DNA of 64,000 nt from CAVZCK01 sp963798805 (GCA_963798805.1 CAWCVC010000002.1:1006075-1070074); one strand, 5' to 3'. Numbered from the stretch's first letter, positions 8,639-18,963 are shown. A program made the numbers and translations. Notes: generated from the sequence alone by a model not told the origin.

Positions 8639-10171
8639 ATGGATCGACGCGCTTTCCTGAAAGGCGCGGGGCTCGGCGGTTTCGCCGCCCTGCTCGCCAT
8701 GAATGCGCCCTTGCTCGCAGCGGACGGGGCCGATGCGGGCGGGACTGAATTTTCCTGGGACATACTGAAAGCTAGGGTCAAGGCGCTCGCTGCGGCGCCT
8801 TTCCAGCCGCCGCCCAAGGTCTCCCCCGGCCTTGCCGCTCTCGATTACGACCAGTATCGCAATATCAATTTCGATCCCGACAAGGCCATCTGGCACGATA
8901 CGCAGATCCGTTTTCGCATGGAGCTTTTCCACGACGGCTATATTTATAACGAGCCGATCGACATCTATCTGGTCGATAAGGGCAAGGCGTCGAAGATCCG
9001 CTACGACCGCTCGCTGTTCTTGTTCGGCGCGGCGGAAAGGGGCGCAGATCTGCCGCCTGACGCCGGCTTTTCCGGCTTCCGCCTGCGCGCGCCTGCCGAT
9101 GAGCCGGGCGTCTTCGAGGAGTTCGCCGTCTTTCAGGGCGCCAGCTATTTCCGTGGCCGGGCGAAGGGCCAGAACTACGGTCTTTCAGCGCGGGGTCTTG
9201 CCATCGACACGGCGCAGCCGAGCGGGGAGGAATTCCCGGTCTTCCGCTCTTACTGGGTCGATAGCCCCGCCCCCAAAGACACCCACGTTACGGTCTATGC
9301 GCTGCTCGACAGCAAAAGCATCTCCGGCGCCTATCGCTTCGTCGTCAGCCGGATCGTCGACACGGTCATGGAGATCGAATGCCAGCTTTATCCGAGGCGC
9401 TCCCTCACCCATGCCGGCATCGCGCCCTTCAGCAGCATGTATTTCTTCAGCCCGGCCGATCCGACCTTCCATGACGATTTCCGGCCGCGCGTGCACGATT
9501 CCGACGGGCTGATCCTGTGGACCGGCATGGGCGAATGGATCTGGCGGCCGCTCGTCAACTCGCCGTATATCCTCTTCTCCATGTTCTCCGACCGCTCGCC
9601 GCGCGGCTTCGGCCTCATGCAGCGGCAGCGGGATTTCGTTTTCTATCAGGACATCAACGCCGCCTATGAGAAGCGCCCGAGCGCCTGGGTAGAGCCGCTC
9701 TCCGATTGGGGCGAAGGCAGCGTCGATCTGATCGAATTGCCGACCGGGACCGAATATGCCGACAATGTCGTTGCCTTCTGGCGGCCGAGAGAGCCTATGC
9801 AGCCTGGACAGGCTTACGATTTTCGCTACCGGCTGAGCTGGTGCTGGCATCTGCCGGTCAAGCGCGATGTGGCCCAGGTCGTTGCAACCCGCGCCGGCAA
9901 GGGCCTCACCGCGGGAAGCCGCTATTTCGTCGTCGATTTTGCCGGCGGCGCGCTCTATGCGGATGCCGATGACGAGGACTGGGACTTTGAGGTCGGGGCG
10001 AGTGCCGGCTTCATCAGCGCCTATACGATCGCGCCGAACCCGTTCATCGACGGCAAGCGCATCGCCATCGAATATCACCCGGACGGCAGCAAGGTTGCCG
10101 ATCTGAATTTCCAGATCCGGCGCGCAGGCAAGCCGCTGACGGAGAAATGGGTCTATCGCTGGGCGCCATAG
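8639..10171 (+). CDS. opgD: periplasmic glucan biosynthesis protein, OpgD/OpgG (MdoG) family
   Basis: 510 residues from ATG 8639 (AGGGA six bases upstream). The N-terminus MDRRAFLKGAGLGGFAALL is a Tat signal (RRxFLK), as in OpgD rather than the Sec-exported OpgG. The mature part carries MdoG family blocks: QYRNINFDPDKAIW, FELFHDGYIYNEP-like FRMELFHDGYIYNEPI, ASYFRGRAKGQNYGLSARG, SSMYFFSPADP, RPRVHDSDGL, GEWIWRPL and WVEPLSDWGEGSVDLIELPT. These proteins shape the backbone of osmoregulated periplasmic glucans. The glucosyltransferase OpgH is not in the window. Confidence 0.87.
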   Translation: MDRRAFLKGAGLGGFAALLAMNAPLLAADGADAGGTEFSWDILKARVKALAAAPFQPPPKVSPGLAALDYDQYRNINFDPDKAIWHDTQIRFRMELFHDGYIYNEPIDIYLVDKGKASKIRYDRSLFLFGAAERGADLPPDAGFSGFRLRAPADEPGVFEEFAVFQGASYFRGRAKGQNYGLSARGLAIDTAQPSGEEFPVFRSYWVDSPAPKDTHVTVYALLDSKSISGAYRFVVSRIVDTVMEIECQLYPRRSLTHAGIAPFSSMYFFSPADPTFHDDFRPRVHDSDGLILWTGMGEWIWRPLVNSPYILFSMFSDRSPRGFGLMQRQRDFVFYQDINAAYEKRPSAWVEPLSDWGEGSVDLIELPTGTEYADNVVAFWRPREPMQPGQAYDFRYRLSWCWHLPVKRDVAQVVATRAGKGLTAGSRYFVVDFAGGALYADADDEDWDFEVGASAGFISAYTIAPNPFIDGKRIAIEYHPDGSKVADLNFQIRRAGKPLTEKWVYRWAP

Positions 10172-10544
10172 TGCCGCAGGTGGCGCATCGGCTGCTCCCC
10201 GCGATTATTGACAATAATTCATTTGAGAGCGCCGCGCCGTGCTGGCAAAGCTGTTCGCTGCCTGTTCGCATTAGACTTAGACGCTCTGGATCGCGCCGAG
10301 CGTCCATGCTAATGGATCAAATTGTGCATATGTGCGGCTGGCGGATCGAGCGTGACCGTCAGGGCACGCGGGAATCGCTGGAAAATGCGATTGTCGCCAC
10401 AGTCTCGGGATAGCTGAGGGATTTGGGATGATCGGAAGCGCGGCCTTTGCGCTTGCCACACCCGAACCGCCGCATCCCCCGCACGTTAAGATCTAATGGA
10501 TGAAAGATAAAATGCCAGATGTCTGCCTGTTGGGGAAAATAGGC
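10172..10544. other. intergenic region with a 15-bp perfect palindrome
   Basis: No gene is seen in these 373 bases between the opgD-like gene and eipA. They include the perfect palindrome ATTATTG-A-CAATAAT at 10204-10218, an AT-rich island in GC-rich DNA that could be a repressor operator or an upstream promoter element. No other clear element is visible. Confidence 0.4.
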
Positions 10545-11876
10545 ATGAAACGGAACACCGTTTTTTTCTTCGCCATCGCGCTCCTGGCCCTTGGCGGGAT
10601 GAGTGCGCCGAGCCGGGCCGCGGGCTGCACCGCCGCCGAATTCGGCGCTGTCGTCGATCAGACGGCGCAGGCGCTGCGCGACCTCAACCTGAACGGCTCC
10701 AAGCGGTTTCAGGAGCGGCTGCACTTCTACCAGGAGAAATACAAGCTCAGCCAGGATGAGATGCAGGCGCGCGCCGCCGCGCTGCAGGACGACAAGATGG
10801 ACGGTTTCAATCGCGAAATCGACACGCTCGTCAATCAGATGGATACGCTCAGCCAGATGCCGAACAATCGCATCAACTGCGAGAAGCTCGACGAGCTGAA
10901 GCGTGTCCGCGACCGGCTCCTGACCGTGATGGGCCAGAAATCCGGGTATATGCTGGCCAAGGCCGACATCGAGCTGGATCGCCCCGCGGGCAGCCCCCCA
11001 CCGGCGAAGACCGACAAGAAGCCCGATACCGTCCTCGCCCTGCAGCCGCCGCCCACCGTGGTCGACAGGCCCGGCAAGGAAGATCGGCTTGCCGTGAAGC
11101 AGCCCGAGCCCGCGCCTGAAAAGGAAGCCGCGGCGGAGAAGCCTCAAGCCAAGGCCGACAAGGAAAAGCCGGCCCCCGCGCCGCTCCATCCCGGCCTACC
11201 CGAAAGACGGCCCGAGCATTTGGCCTCGGCCGACAGCTGGACGCCCGCCAGCCAGACGGCGACGCCGCCTCCTGGGCTCGGCGCTCCGAATACGCTGGCC
11301 CGCGGCGGCGAGGCGCAGGCGCCCACGGTGCTAGCGCCGCCGCCCGCCGGCGAGCAGCAGCTGCCGCCACCCATCAGCGGCGATGCGTCCGACGATACTT
11401 ACACCATTGCCGAGATCCAGGAGGCAGGGCGCGGCATCTTCGGAACGATCAACGCCCAGTTTGCCGGTGCAGTCAATTACGCCTTCCAGCAGTTCGGCCG
11501 GCCGAACGCCTATATCACCGGCAGCGAGGGCGGCGCCGCTGTCCTGGCCGGCCTGCGCTATGGCAGCGGCATGCTGCACAGCAAGAGCCTCCCGATCACC
11601 AAGATCTACTGGCAAGGGCCGTCACTCGGCTACGACCTCGGCGCGGAAGGCTCCAGCGCCCTGTTCCTGGTCTATAATCTGAAAGATCGCGAGCGGATCT
11701 ATGGCCGTTTCACCGGCATCGGCGGTTCGGCCTATGTGGCCGGCGGCTTCGGCGTCAACGTGCTCGGCAAGGGCAAGATGGTGATGGTGCCCATCCGCAC
11801 CGGCGTCGGCCTGCGTCTCGGCGCCAATGTCGCCTATCTCAAATTCACCGAGCGGCAGACCTGGAATCCGTTTTGA
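10545..11876 (+). CDS. eipA: EipA-like envelope integrity protein (DUF1134)
   Basis: 443 residues from ATG 10545. A signal peptide (MKRNTVFFFAIALLALGGMSAPSRAA) leads to a predicted helical region (residues ~20-140, two Cys), then a Pro/Ala/Lys-rich linker, then a C-terminal DUF1134 domain (about residues 270-443: GRGIFGTINAQFAGAVNYAFQQFGRP, ITGSEGGAAVLAGLRYGSG, WQGPSLGYDLGAEGS, GIGGSAYVAGGFGVNV). EipA of Brucella and Caulobacter is a small periplasmic beta-barrel needed for envelope integrity. Here the domain is preceded by an extra helical and disordered half, making the protein about twice the usual length. Confidence 0.75.
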   Translation: MKRNTVFFFAIALLALGGMSAPSRAAGCTAAEFGAVVDQTAQALRDLNLNGSKRFQERLHFYQEKYKLSQDEMQARAAALQDDKMDGFNREIDTLVNQMDTLSQMPNNRINCEKLDELKRVRDRLLTVMGQKSGYMLAKADIELDRPAGSPPPAKTDKKPDTVLALQPPPTVVDRPGKEDRLAVKQPEPAPEKEAAAEKPQAKADKEKPAPAPLHPGLPERRPEHLASADSWTPASQTATPPPGLGAPNTLARGGEAQAPTVLAPPPAGEQQLPPPISGDASDDTYTIAEIQEAGRGIFGTINAQFAGAVNYAFQQFGRPNAYITGSEGGAAVLAGLRYGSGMLHSKSLPITKIYWQGPSLGYDLGAEGSSALFLVYNLKDRERIYGRFTGIGGSAYVAGGFGVNVLGKGKMVMVPIRTGVGLRLGANVAYLKFTERQTWNPF

Positions 11877-11896
11877 GCCGCATTCAAGCTATCGAT

Positions 11897-12002
11897 GTCG
11901 CCCCGGCCGTCAGAGCCGGGGCCTACTCGCCTATCCGTCTGGCACCAACTTTGTAGAAATGCCAATCGGTCCCGGCTCTCGCTTTGCTCGTCCAGGACGA
12001 CG
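11897..12002. repeat. GTCGCCCCGG palindromic repeat, copy b
   Basis: GTCGCCCCGGCC...GGCCGGGG-type inner hairpin with CCTACTCGCCTA at the left, and GGTCCCGGCTCTCGC...CAGGACGAC at the right, between the convergent eipA and the coiled-coil gene. Same layout as copies at 4181 and 27152. It fills almost the whole space between the two genes. Confidence 0.55.
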
Positions 12003-12023
12003 CCGAGACATGCGGATCGGCCC

Positions 12024-13329
12024 TCAAGACGTCGGGCCGATTTTCTGCGTCAGCGTCTCGAATTCCTTGCGCAGCGTCTCATTCCGGAACACCTGATCGA
12101 AGCCGGGCGCCTCGAGCCGCTGCAGCGCCTCGAACGAGGTGCGCGCATCCTCCATCAGCTCATGCAGCTGGAAGCTCGCTTCGACAGTCTCGAAGGTGTT
12201 ATCGGCGATCGCCAGGTCGCGCATGGTGCGGTCGCGGGCCTCGGCAAGCTGACGCCTCTGCGTAAGCAGATAGTCGCGATAGAAGCTCGCAACCTTCTCG
12301 GAAAAATTCTGCGCCTTGACATTGGCTTCGAGCGCGCGCTGCTGGTCCGGGCGGTTCTGCTCCGACAACAGGCGCCGGCTGGTCTCGCGCGTCCGGCTGA
12401 TATCCCCCAGGATATCCTTCAGCTTGGTCAGATAGACGTCGTCGATCTTGTCGATCAAAATCTCCTGAGCATGCACCATCATCGCAAAAAGCGCGGCGTG
12501 CATGGCGAAATAGCGCCGCGCCGCCTTCACATCCTCATTGGACTGGGTGAGCAGCGTGCCGAGTTGGTCGTCGACGGCGCGGGCCGCCTGAAAGGCCGTG
12601 ACCAGCTTGATCAGATCGCCGCCGAGCACGCTGTCGAGCAAGAGATCGAGCTGGGCATCGCTGATCTCGACGCCGGATTTCACCAGCGCCTGCTTGACGT
12701 CCGCCTTGATCTTGGCGATCGCCTCTTCGTTCAAGGTGATGCGCGCCTGCAGATCGGCAATCTTGTCGTCGATCGAGGATTTCGTCTCATTGAGAATTCC
12801 CGGCAGAAGCCCCTTGTCCGGCACCTGCAGCCGCCTCTCGCGGAGCTGGGAGATCTGGTCCTTGATCGCGGAAATGCTGTGGCGGTGCTCCTGAAGCTTT
12901 TTCTGCATCTGCACCACAGGCGCATCGGTGACGACTTCGAGCACCGAGTTCGAGCAGCTTGCGGACCTGCTCCTCGCGATCCTCGCGCGTCTCCTTCCAG
13001 AGCGGCGGGATAACGTAGTTCTTGCGGCTGGGCAGATTCTTGAGGTCGGAGCGTTCCTCTGCCGCGCGGGTGAGCAGCTTGTCGATCGCCGCCAGCAGCT
13101 CGCTTGCCTTGCGGTCGTTGAGCGCCGTATGCGGCGGCTGGGCCGGGGCGGTGTTCTTGGACGGAGCCGGAGCAGGCTGAGACGCCCCTGGCTGCGCCGG
13201 CTTCTGCGGCGCGGCCGCTGCGGCGGGCGAGCCGGCGCCGGGAGCAGCGGCTGGTGCTGTGAGCGGGGCCAGGGCCGTGCCGACAAGCACGATCACCCCC
13301 AGGGCCGGGGAAAAAACGCTCATGCGCAT
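12024..13329 (-). CDS. secreted coiled-coil protein of unknown function (frameshift in this sequence)
   Basis: Two reading frames join into one protein. From ATG 13329 (GGAG seven bases upstream): signal peptide MRMSVFSPALGVIVLVG...APAAA, a Pro/Ala-rich linker, then KASELLAAIDKLLTRAAEERSDLKNLPSRKNYVIPPLW. This frame ends near 12950, where the other frame takes over (SVLEVVTDAPVVQMQKKLQEH) and runs to 12024 as ~300 residues of mostly helical sequence. Reading GAGTTC at 12946-12951 as GAGTC restores a single frame (VRKLLDSVLEVVT). I recognise no family. The helix-rich, signal-bearing make-up suggests a periplasmic structural or adaptor protein. Confidence 0.6.
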
Positions 13330-13440
13330 GACACGTCTCCTTTGGGCTCTCGCCCGGCAACACCTCGGCGAGTATATTCTTCGCGCTTGCCTGTTTCTCA
13401 AGCAAGCATATTGTTGCCATAACTCCCTTCAGCGAGAGAA

Positions 13441-14628
13441 ATGATGCGGGCATCGAGCGGAAAAAATCATCGCAGCGGCCTCAATTTCGATCTCGGCGAA
13501 ACCGCCGACATGCTGCGCGAGACGGTCGCCTCCTTCGCCATGAACGAAATCGCGCCGCGCGCCGATGAGATCGACCGGACCAATAGCTTTCCGCGCGATC
13601 TATGGCCGAAGCTGGGCGATCTGGGCCTGCACGGCATCACCGTCGAGGAGGAATATGGCGGCGCCGGGCTCGGCTATCTCGAACATTGCGTCGCCATGGA
13701 GGAGGTCAGCCGCGGCTCCGGCTCGGTCGGGCTCTCCTATGGTGCGCATTCCAATCTCTGCGTCAACCAGATCCGCCGCGCCGGGCGCGACGAGCAGAAG
13801 CGCCGCTATCTGCCGAAGCTGATTTCCGGCGAGCATGTCGGCGCGCTCGCCATGTCAGAGACCGGCTCCGGCTCTGATGTCGTCTCGATGAAGCTGCGCG
13901 CCGAGAAGCGGGGCGACCACTTTATGCTGAACGGCACCAAGATGTGGATCACCAACGGCCCGCATGCCGATGTGCTGGTGGTCTATGCCAAGACCGACCC
14001 GAATGCCGGCCCGCGCGGCATCACCGCCTTTCTCATCGAGAAGGGCTTTCCGGGCTTCAAGGTCTCGCCCAAGCTCGACAAGCTCGGTATGCGCGGCTCC
14101 GATACCGCCGAGCTGGTCTTCGAGGATTGCGAGGTGCCGGAGGAAAACGTGCTCGGCAAGCTCAATGGCGGCGTGCAGGTGCTGATGTCGGGGCTCGATT
14201 ACGAGCGCGTCGTGCTCGCCGCCGGCCCGCTCGGCCTCATGCAGGCGGCGATGGACATCGTCCTGCCCTATGTGCATGAGCGCAAGCAGTTCGGTCAGCC
14301 CATCGGCGAGTTCCAGCTCATGCAGGGCAAGCTCGCCGACCTCTACACCACGATGAACGCCGCCCGTGCCTATGTCTATGCCGTCGCCCGTGCCTGCGAC
14401 CGCGGCGAGACCACGCGCAAGGACGCGGCGGGCGCCATTCTCTATGCGGCGGAGAAGGCCACCTGGATGACGCTGGAGGCGATCCAGATCCTCGGCGGCA
14501 ACGGCTACATCAACGATTATCCGACCGGGCGGCTTCTGCGCGATGCCAAGCTCTATGAGATCGGTGCCGGCACCAGCGAGGTCCGGCGCATGCTGATCGG
14601 CCGCGAGCTGTTCGAGGAGACGGCTTAG
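13441..14628 (+). CDS. ivd: isovaleryl-CoA dehydrogenase
   Basis: 395 residues, an FAD-dependent acyl-CoA dehydrogenase. The block GLSYGAHSNLCVNQI and the catalytic Glu255 in SGLDYERVVLAAGPLGLMQA (placed on the G-helix as in isovaleryl-CoA dehydrogenase, not near residue 376) mark it as the leucine-degradation enzyme making 3-methylcrotonyl-CoA. Other family blocks are MSETGSGSDVVSMKLRA, WITNGPHADVLVVYAKT, EAIQILGGNGYINDYP and YEIGAGTSEVRRMLIGREL. Methylcrotonyl-CoA carboxylase genes, often adjacent, are not present. Its TAG stop is the first three bases of a dispersed repeat. Confidence 0.92.
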   Translation: MMRASSGKNHRSGLNFDLGETADMLRETVASFAMNEIAPRADEIDRTNSFPRDLWPKLGDLGLHGITVEEEYGGAGLGYLEHCVAMEEVSRGSGSVGLSYGAHSNLCVNQIRRAGRDEQKRRYLPKLISGEHVGALAMSETGSGSDVVSMKLRAEKRGDHFMLNGTKMWITNGPHADVLVVYAKTDPNAGPRGITAFLIEKGFPGFKVSPKLDKLGMRGSDTAELVFEDCEVPEENVLGKLNGGVQVLMSGLDYERVVLAAGPLGLMQAAMDIVLPYVHERKQFGQPIGEFQLMQGKLADLYTTMNAARAYVYAVARACDRGETTRKDAAGAILYAAEKATWMTLEAIQILGGNGYINDYPTGRLLRDAKLYEIGAGTSEVRRMLIGRELFEETA

Positions 14629-14741
14629 AGCGCGGTCAGGAAAAGTGGAATCCGGTTTTCCGTCCGATCGCGCGATCAGCAAAGAATCGAGAGCGGGCCT
14701 CTGAGCTCAAGTGTTTGCATCTAAATTGATCCCGCTTAAGC
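14626..14741. repeat. ~115-bp TIR repeat (MITE-like), copy 1
   Basis: Begins TAGAGCGCGGTCAGGAAAAG and ends ATCCCGCTTAAGCG. Inside is an interrupted hairpin (GCGCG.TC-GGAAAA...TTTTCC-GTCC-GATCGCGC). It sits between the convergent ivd and rimO genes and supplies both stop codons (TAG 14626-14628; TAA on the minus strand, 14738-14736). Close copies lie at 23566, 60934 and 63904. Confidence 0.8.
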
Positions 14742-16095
14742 GAGCCGGCCCCAGCAATCATAGTCGTCGGTCTCCTCGACCACGACCTTGACGATATCGC
14801 CGGGCGCGAGATCGTCCGCCTCGTCGATGAACACGGAGCCGTCGATGTCCGGCGCGTCCCAGGCCGAGCGGCCGACAGCGCCGTCCTCGTCGACCTCGTC
14901 GATGATGACGTCGATCTCCCGCCCCACGCGGCACGCCATCACCTCGGCGCTGACCGCCTTCTGCGCCTCCATGAAGCGCTCATAGCGCTCGGCCTTGACC
15001 GCTTCGGGGATCTGCTCCTCCAGCGCCCGCGAGCCAGCGCCTTCGACATTCTCATATTTGAAGCAGCCGACCCGGGCGAGCCGCGCCTCTTTCAGCCAGT
15101 CGAGCAGCAGACTGAAATCCTCCTCGGTCTCGCCGGGAAAGCCCACGATGAAGGTGGAACGGATGGCGAGGTCCGGCACGATTTCGCGCCAGCGGGCGAT
15201 GCGCTCGAGCGTCTTCTCCTGATTGGCCGGGCGGCGCATGGCTTTGAGCACGCGCGGCGAGGCGTGCTGGAAGGGGATGTCGAGATAGGGGAGGATTTTG
15301 CCTTCCGCCATCAGTGGTAGCACCTCGTCCACATGCGGATAGGGGTAGACGTAATGCAGCCGCACCCAGGCGCCGAGCGAGCCGAGCGCCGCGCAGAGAT
15401 CGTAGAAGCGTGCTTTCAGCGGACTGCCGCGCCACTCGCTCTTCGCGAATTTGACGTCGACGCCGTAAGCGCTGGTGTCCTGGCTGATGATGAGCAGCTC
15501 GCGCACGCCGCGCTCGACGAGCTGTTCGGCCTCCTGCATCACATCGGCAGCCGGGCGGCTGACGAGCGGGCCGCGCAATTGGGGGATGATGCAGAAGGCG
15601 CATTTGTTGTTGCAGCCTTCCGAGATCTTCACATAGGCGAAATGATCCGGCGTCAGGCGCAGGCCCGAAGACGGCACCAGATCGAGAAACGGCGCGTGCG
15701 GCGGCGGAACAGCTTCGCGCACCGCCGCCATCACCGCCTCATATTGATGCGGACCCGTGACAGCGAGGACATCGGGGAAAGCGGCGCGGATGCGCTTGTC
15801 CTCAACGCCGAAACAACCGGTGACCACGACGCGGCCGTTCTCGGCCATGGCCTCGCCGATGGCATCGATGCTCTCCGCTTTGGCGCTGTCGAGAAAGCCG
15901 CAAGTGTTGACGACGACGACATCGGCGCCGTCATAGCTCGCGGCGATCTCGTAGCCTTCGGCGCGCAGCCGGGTGATGATGCGCTCCGAGTTCGACCAGT
16001 GCCTTGGCGCAGCCAAGGCTGACGAAGCCGACCTTCGGCACGGGGCTAGATGCGGGTTTCGGCTTGGCGCGGGACGCCGTCACAATATCGGTCAT
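14736..16095 (-). CDS. rimO: ribosomal protein S12 methylthiotransferase RimO (frameshift near the start)
   Basis: Radical-SAM enzyme that methylthiolates Asp88 of ribosomal protein S12. The true start is ATG 16095 (MTDIVTASRAKPKPASSPVP), giving KVGFVSLGCAKALV, then the frame breaks and continues as SERIITRLRAEGYEIA. Reading GAGTTC at 15988-15993 as GAGTC restores the family sequence SLGCAKALVDSERIITRL. The rest is complete: N-terminal cluster Cys in LGC, NTCGF and TGCFG; the radical-SAM motif CNNKCAFC; a TRAM domain at the C-terminus (GREIDVIIDEVDED...WGRLA). Without the correction the protein would lose the first cluster ligand. Confidence 0.88.
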
Positions 16096-16177
16096 AATCA
16101 GAGAACTCTCAGCCGGCGGGCACTGCCCGTCCTGCTCATAAGACCGGCGTCAACGAAGGTAAAGCCCGTAAACCGTG

Positions 16178-17981
16178 CTATTCGGCCTCAGGTGGCCGAT
16201 CCTTCTTCTTTTTCTTCTTGCCGAACAGCCCGTCGATCATCCTGCCGAAATCGTCCGCCTTGATCTGTCCATCGGTCAACTTCTCGACCGATTTGCCGAA
16301 CAGCTTGGCCGTGCCGGCGAGAGAATCCGGGTCCTTCAGCGCGTTTTCGATGTCGGGATAGATATCGGGCTTGTCCCATTCGCCTTTGATTACCAGCGGA
16401 ATGGCAAGGCTCGCCGCTTGCTGCTTGCCGGCCTGCCGCCCCTTATCCGCCGGCGCTTCGGCCTCTTTCGGCGTGATCTTCGTCTTCAGCCGGTAATCCA
16501 GCCGGCCGCGCGCAATATCGGTCTTGCCCTCGCCGCTTGCGGCGATATCGGGACCGGTAAGGCTTAGATCGCTGGTCCGCGCCTGCCCCTTCTCGATCCG
16601 GAAGGTGGCGGCGAGCTGGTCGAAGGGCGTGCGGCGCCCAGCCTCGCGCCGCCATTTCTTGAACTCGCCATCCTTGGCCTCGGCGACGATCCGAGGCAGA
16701 TCGAGCCCTTCGATGGCGCCGTTCGCCACCGTCAGCTCGCCGCTCCCGGTCAGCGTCTGCGTGATGGCCTCCATGCTCCTGCCGCCGCCCGCCACATCGA
16801 TCTTCGCGCTCGCCCGGCCTGAGAGCCAGTCGAAGCCGGAAAGGCCTTCGGTCAGCGACAGGCTGTCGACATCCTTCATCTCGAAGGACGCGGCCAGCAC
16901 CGCATCGGGCTGGCGCGTGTCGAGGGTCAGCTTGCCCTGAGCGCTGCCGCCGTGAAGGGCAAGATTTCGCAGATCGGCGCGGACCATCCCGTCATAGTCG
17001 ACGAACACCGCCAGATCGCCCTTGGCCGAGGGTGCCGTCACGGCCGCATCCGACAGCGTCATCTCCTCATCGGACAGATCGAGACGGCCGCCGATCGAGG
17101 TGCCGTCGAAGCGCGACAGCGCCTGCGGGCTGCCTCCCGTCAGGCGCGCGAGCGCCGTTCCCGAACGTATCGCAAGGCGCGTCGTGCCAGAAAATTGAGG
17201 CTTGCCACGCCAGAGTAGAACGCCGTCGAGATCGGCGGTGAGCGGCTCGGAGCGTAGGGCAAAGCGCAAGGCGGCCGAGCGGTCCGACGGCTGGTCCGGC
17301 GGCGTTGCGGTGGCGCTGAGCTTCACCGCCTCGCCCTGGAGCGTCAGACCGCCTTCGAGCGTAACAGGGCGGCTCCCGCCGGTGCTGCGCAGCGCCAGAT
17401 TGACGTCGGCAATCTGCAGCTTGCGGCTGTGCACGTCGTCGCGATAAGCGAAGGAGCCGTTGACGATGTCGATATCGATGGACGGCAGCGCCTTGCGTCT
17501 GATCCGCCCGTCCGGCAGTTGCGCGGCGGTCTGGATGATCTGGGTGCTATTCCCCAGATCGGCGAGTTGGACTCTTACCGGCCGGTTCAAAAGCTGCGTC
17601 GTGTCCCAATTGCTGCGGCCGGCCGCGTCTATATGAAATTGCAGGGACGGATTTTCGATGGTGACCTTGCTGAGCGCGATGCGGCGCGTGAACAGGGATG
17701 ACGGCTTGATTGCGGTGAAGATGCGGTCGGCGCGGATGATCGGCGCCCGGCCGAAGCTCGGCGGCAGCCTGACGCTGACGCCCTCGACCGCAATGCCAAG
17801 ACTCTGGAAACAGCGACAGGCGAAGCCGCTGCGCGTCCTGCAGATAAAGGCCGGTGTCCTGTGCGAGCAGCCGTCCGAGCTGGCGCTGCACATAGCTTTG
17901 CGGCAGGAGATAAGGCAGGAGCAGTGCCGCGCCGACAAGAACGCAGAGGAGCAGGCCGAGAGCAGCAAGCAGTTTCTTCAT
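16178..17981 (-). CDS. AsmA family protein (frameshift in this sequence)
   Basis: Inner-membrane-anchored periplasmic AsmA-type protein, about 600 residues. The start is ATG 17981, MKKLLAALGLLLCVLVGAAL, a single N-terminal membrane helix, followed by QSYVQRQLGRLLAQDTGLYL. The frame shifts after LRLSLFP and resumes as SLGIAVEGVSVRLPP. Removing one T at 17805 (GACTCTGG to GACTCGG) restores RLSLFPSLGIAVEGV. Typical AsmA blocks follow: KVTIENPSLQFHIDAAGRSNW and the C-terminal LTGSGELTVANGAIEGLDLPR and DRLDYRLKTK-like RLDYRLKTKITP. These proteins are linked to phospholipid transport and outer-membrane assembly. The tail is Lys-rich (GKKKKKKDR). Confidence 0.82.
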
Positions 17982-18060
17982 CGAATGGCGCCGGTGGAGT
18001 TGGTCGCAATAAGGCTGGCGCTACTATAACGCAATTCGGCCGCCCTTCGCGCCGCTTGTT

Positions 18061-18666
18061 CTAACGCCGGCGGCGCGTGCCCTGGTTTTCCCAGGAATTC
18101 CGGTCGATCCGGAACAGCAGCACCGGAACGTAGCGGCCAAGCTGGGCCGATTTGAGCTGCCCCCATCCATAGCGGCGCATTCCGGCCGATTTGAGAACGC
18201 GCTGCGAGGCGGGATTGGAGGTGCGGCAGCTCGCGCGGACTTCCGCCGTGTCGGTCCGGGAAAAGATGGCTGAGACCAACGCCCGCGCCGCTTCCGCGGC
18301 GAAATCCTTGCCACGGTAGGGCCGGCCGAGCCAATAGCCGATGATGGGCGGCCGCCCCGGCCTTACCGAAATGCCCGCAACGCCGCCGAAAAGCCGCGGG
18401 CTGGAGCGCAACACAAGGAGGAAGGGGACTTGGAATGCCCCGTTGCGCTGCGGGTGGCCGGCGCTTTCCAGCCATTTCCGCCCCATGATCGGCGCATATG
18501 GATAGCGGATCGCGCCGGTATTCGCTGCGATCTCGGGATGGTTGATGAGCCGGCAGATCGCGGGAAGATCCGAGAGCACGGGCGTGCGGAGGACGAGCCG
18601 GCGCGTCCCGATCGGCGGACACAGCGCATCGGGCGTCGGCTCACGCGCGCTCACGGCTTGTGACAT
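18061..18666 (-). CDS. GNAT family N-acetyltransferase (RimJ/RimL type)
   Basis: 201 residues. Family blocks: GTRRLVLRTPVLSDLPAICRLINHPEIAANTGAIRYPY at the N-terminus, IGYWLGRPYRGKDFAAEAARALV (acetyl-CoA pyrophosphate loop, R/GxGxA-like) and VRASCRTSNPASQRVLKSAGM (the NxxSxRvlEkxGF block). It follows rpmA by 27 bases in the same direction, a placement commonly seen in Rhizobiales (rplU-rpmA-GNAT-obg). Here an AsmA gene rather than obg follows. The protein substrate is unknown. Confidence 0.83.
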   Translation of the reverse strand: MSQAVSAREPTPDALCPPIGTRRLVLRTPVLSDLPAICRLINHPEIAANTGAIRYPYAPIMGRKWLESAGHPQRNGAFQVPFLLVLRSSPRLFGGVAGISVRPGRPPIIGYWLGRPYRGKDFAAEAARALVSAIFSRTDTAEVRASCRTSNPASQRVLKSAGMRRYGWGQLKSAQLGRYVPVLLFRIDRNSWENQGTRRRR

Positions 18667-18693
18667 CTCTCATCGGCACTCCGGCGGACCGGG

Positions 18694-18963
18694 CTAGGAG
18701 GCCGCCTCCTCGCCGCCGACCACCGAAACGTAGACCCGGCCCTTGCCGCGCGCCTGGAACTCAACCTCGCCCTCCTGCATGGCAAAGATCGTGTGATCCT
18801 TGCCGAGGCCGACGCCGGTGCCGGGATGCCATTTCGTGCCACGCTGGCGGATGATGATATTGCCGGGGATCACGCGCTCGCCGCCGAACTTCTTCACGCC
18901 AAGCCGCCGGCCGGCGCTGTCGCGGCCGTTGCGCGAGGAACCGCCTGCTTTTTTATGTGCCAT
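18694..18963 (-). CDS. rpmA: 50S ribosomal protein L27
   Basis: 89 residues with MAHKKAGGSSRNGRDSAGRRLGVK at the N-terminus, then GGERVIPGNIIIRQRGTKWHPGTGVGLGKDHTIFA. This is the full-length alphaproteobacterial form, whose N-terminal tail reaches the peptidyl-transferase centre. It lies 12 bases after rplU in one operon. Confidence 0.97.
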   Translation of the reverse strand: MAHKKAGGSSRNGRDSAGRRLGVKKFGGERVIPGNIIIRQRGTKWHPGTGVGLGKDHTIFAMQEGEVEFQARGKGRVYVSVVGGEEAAS

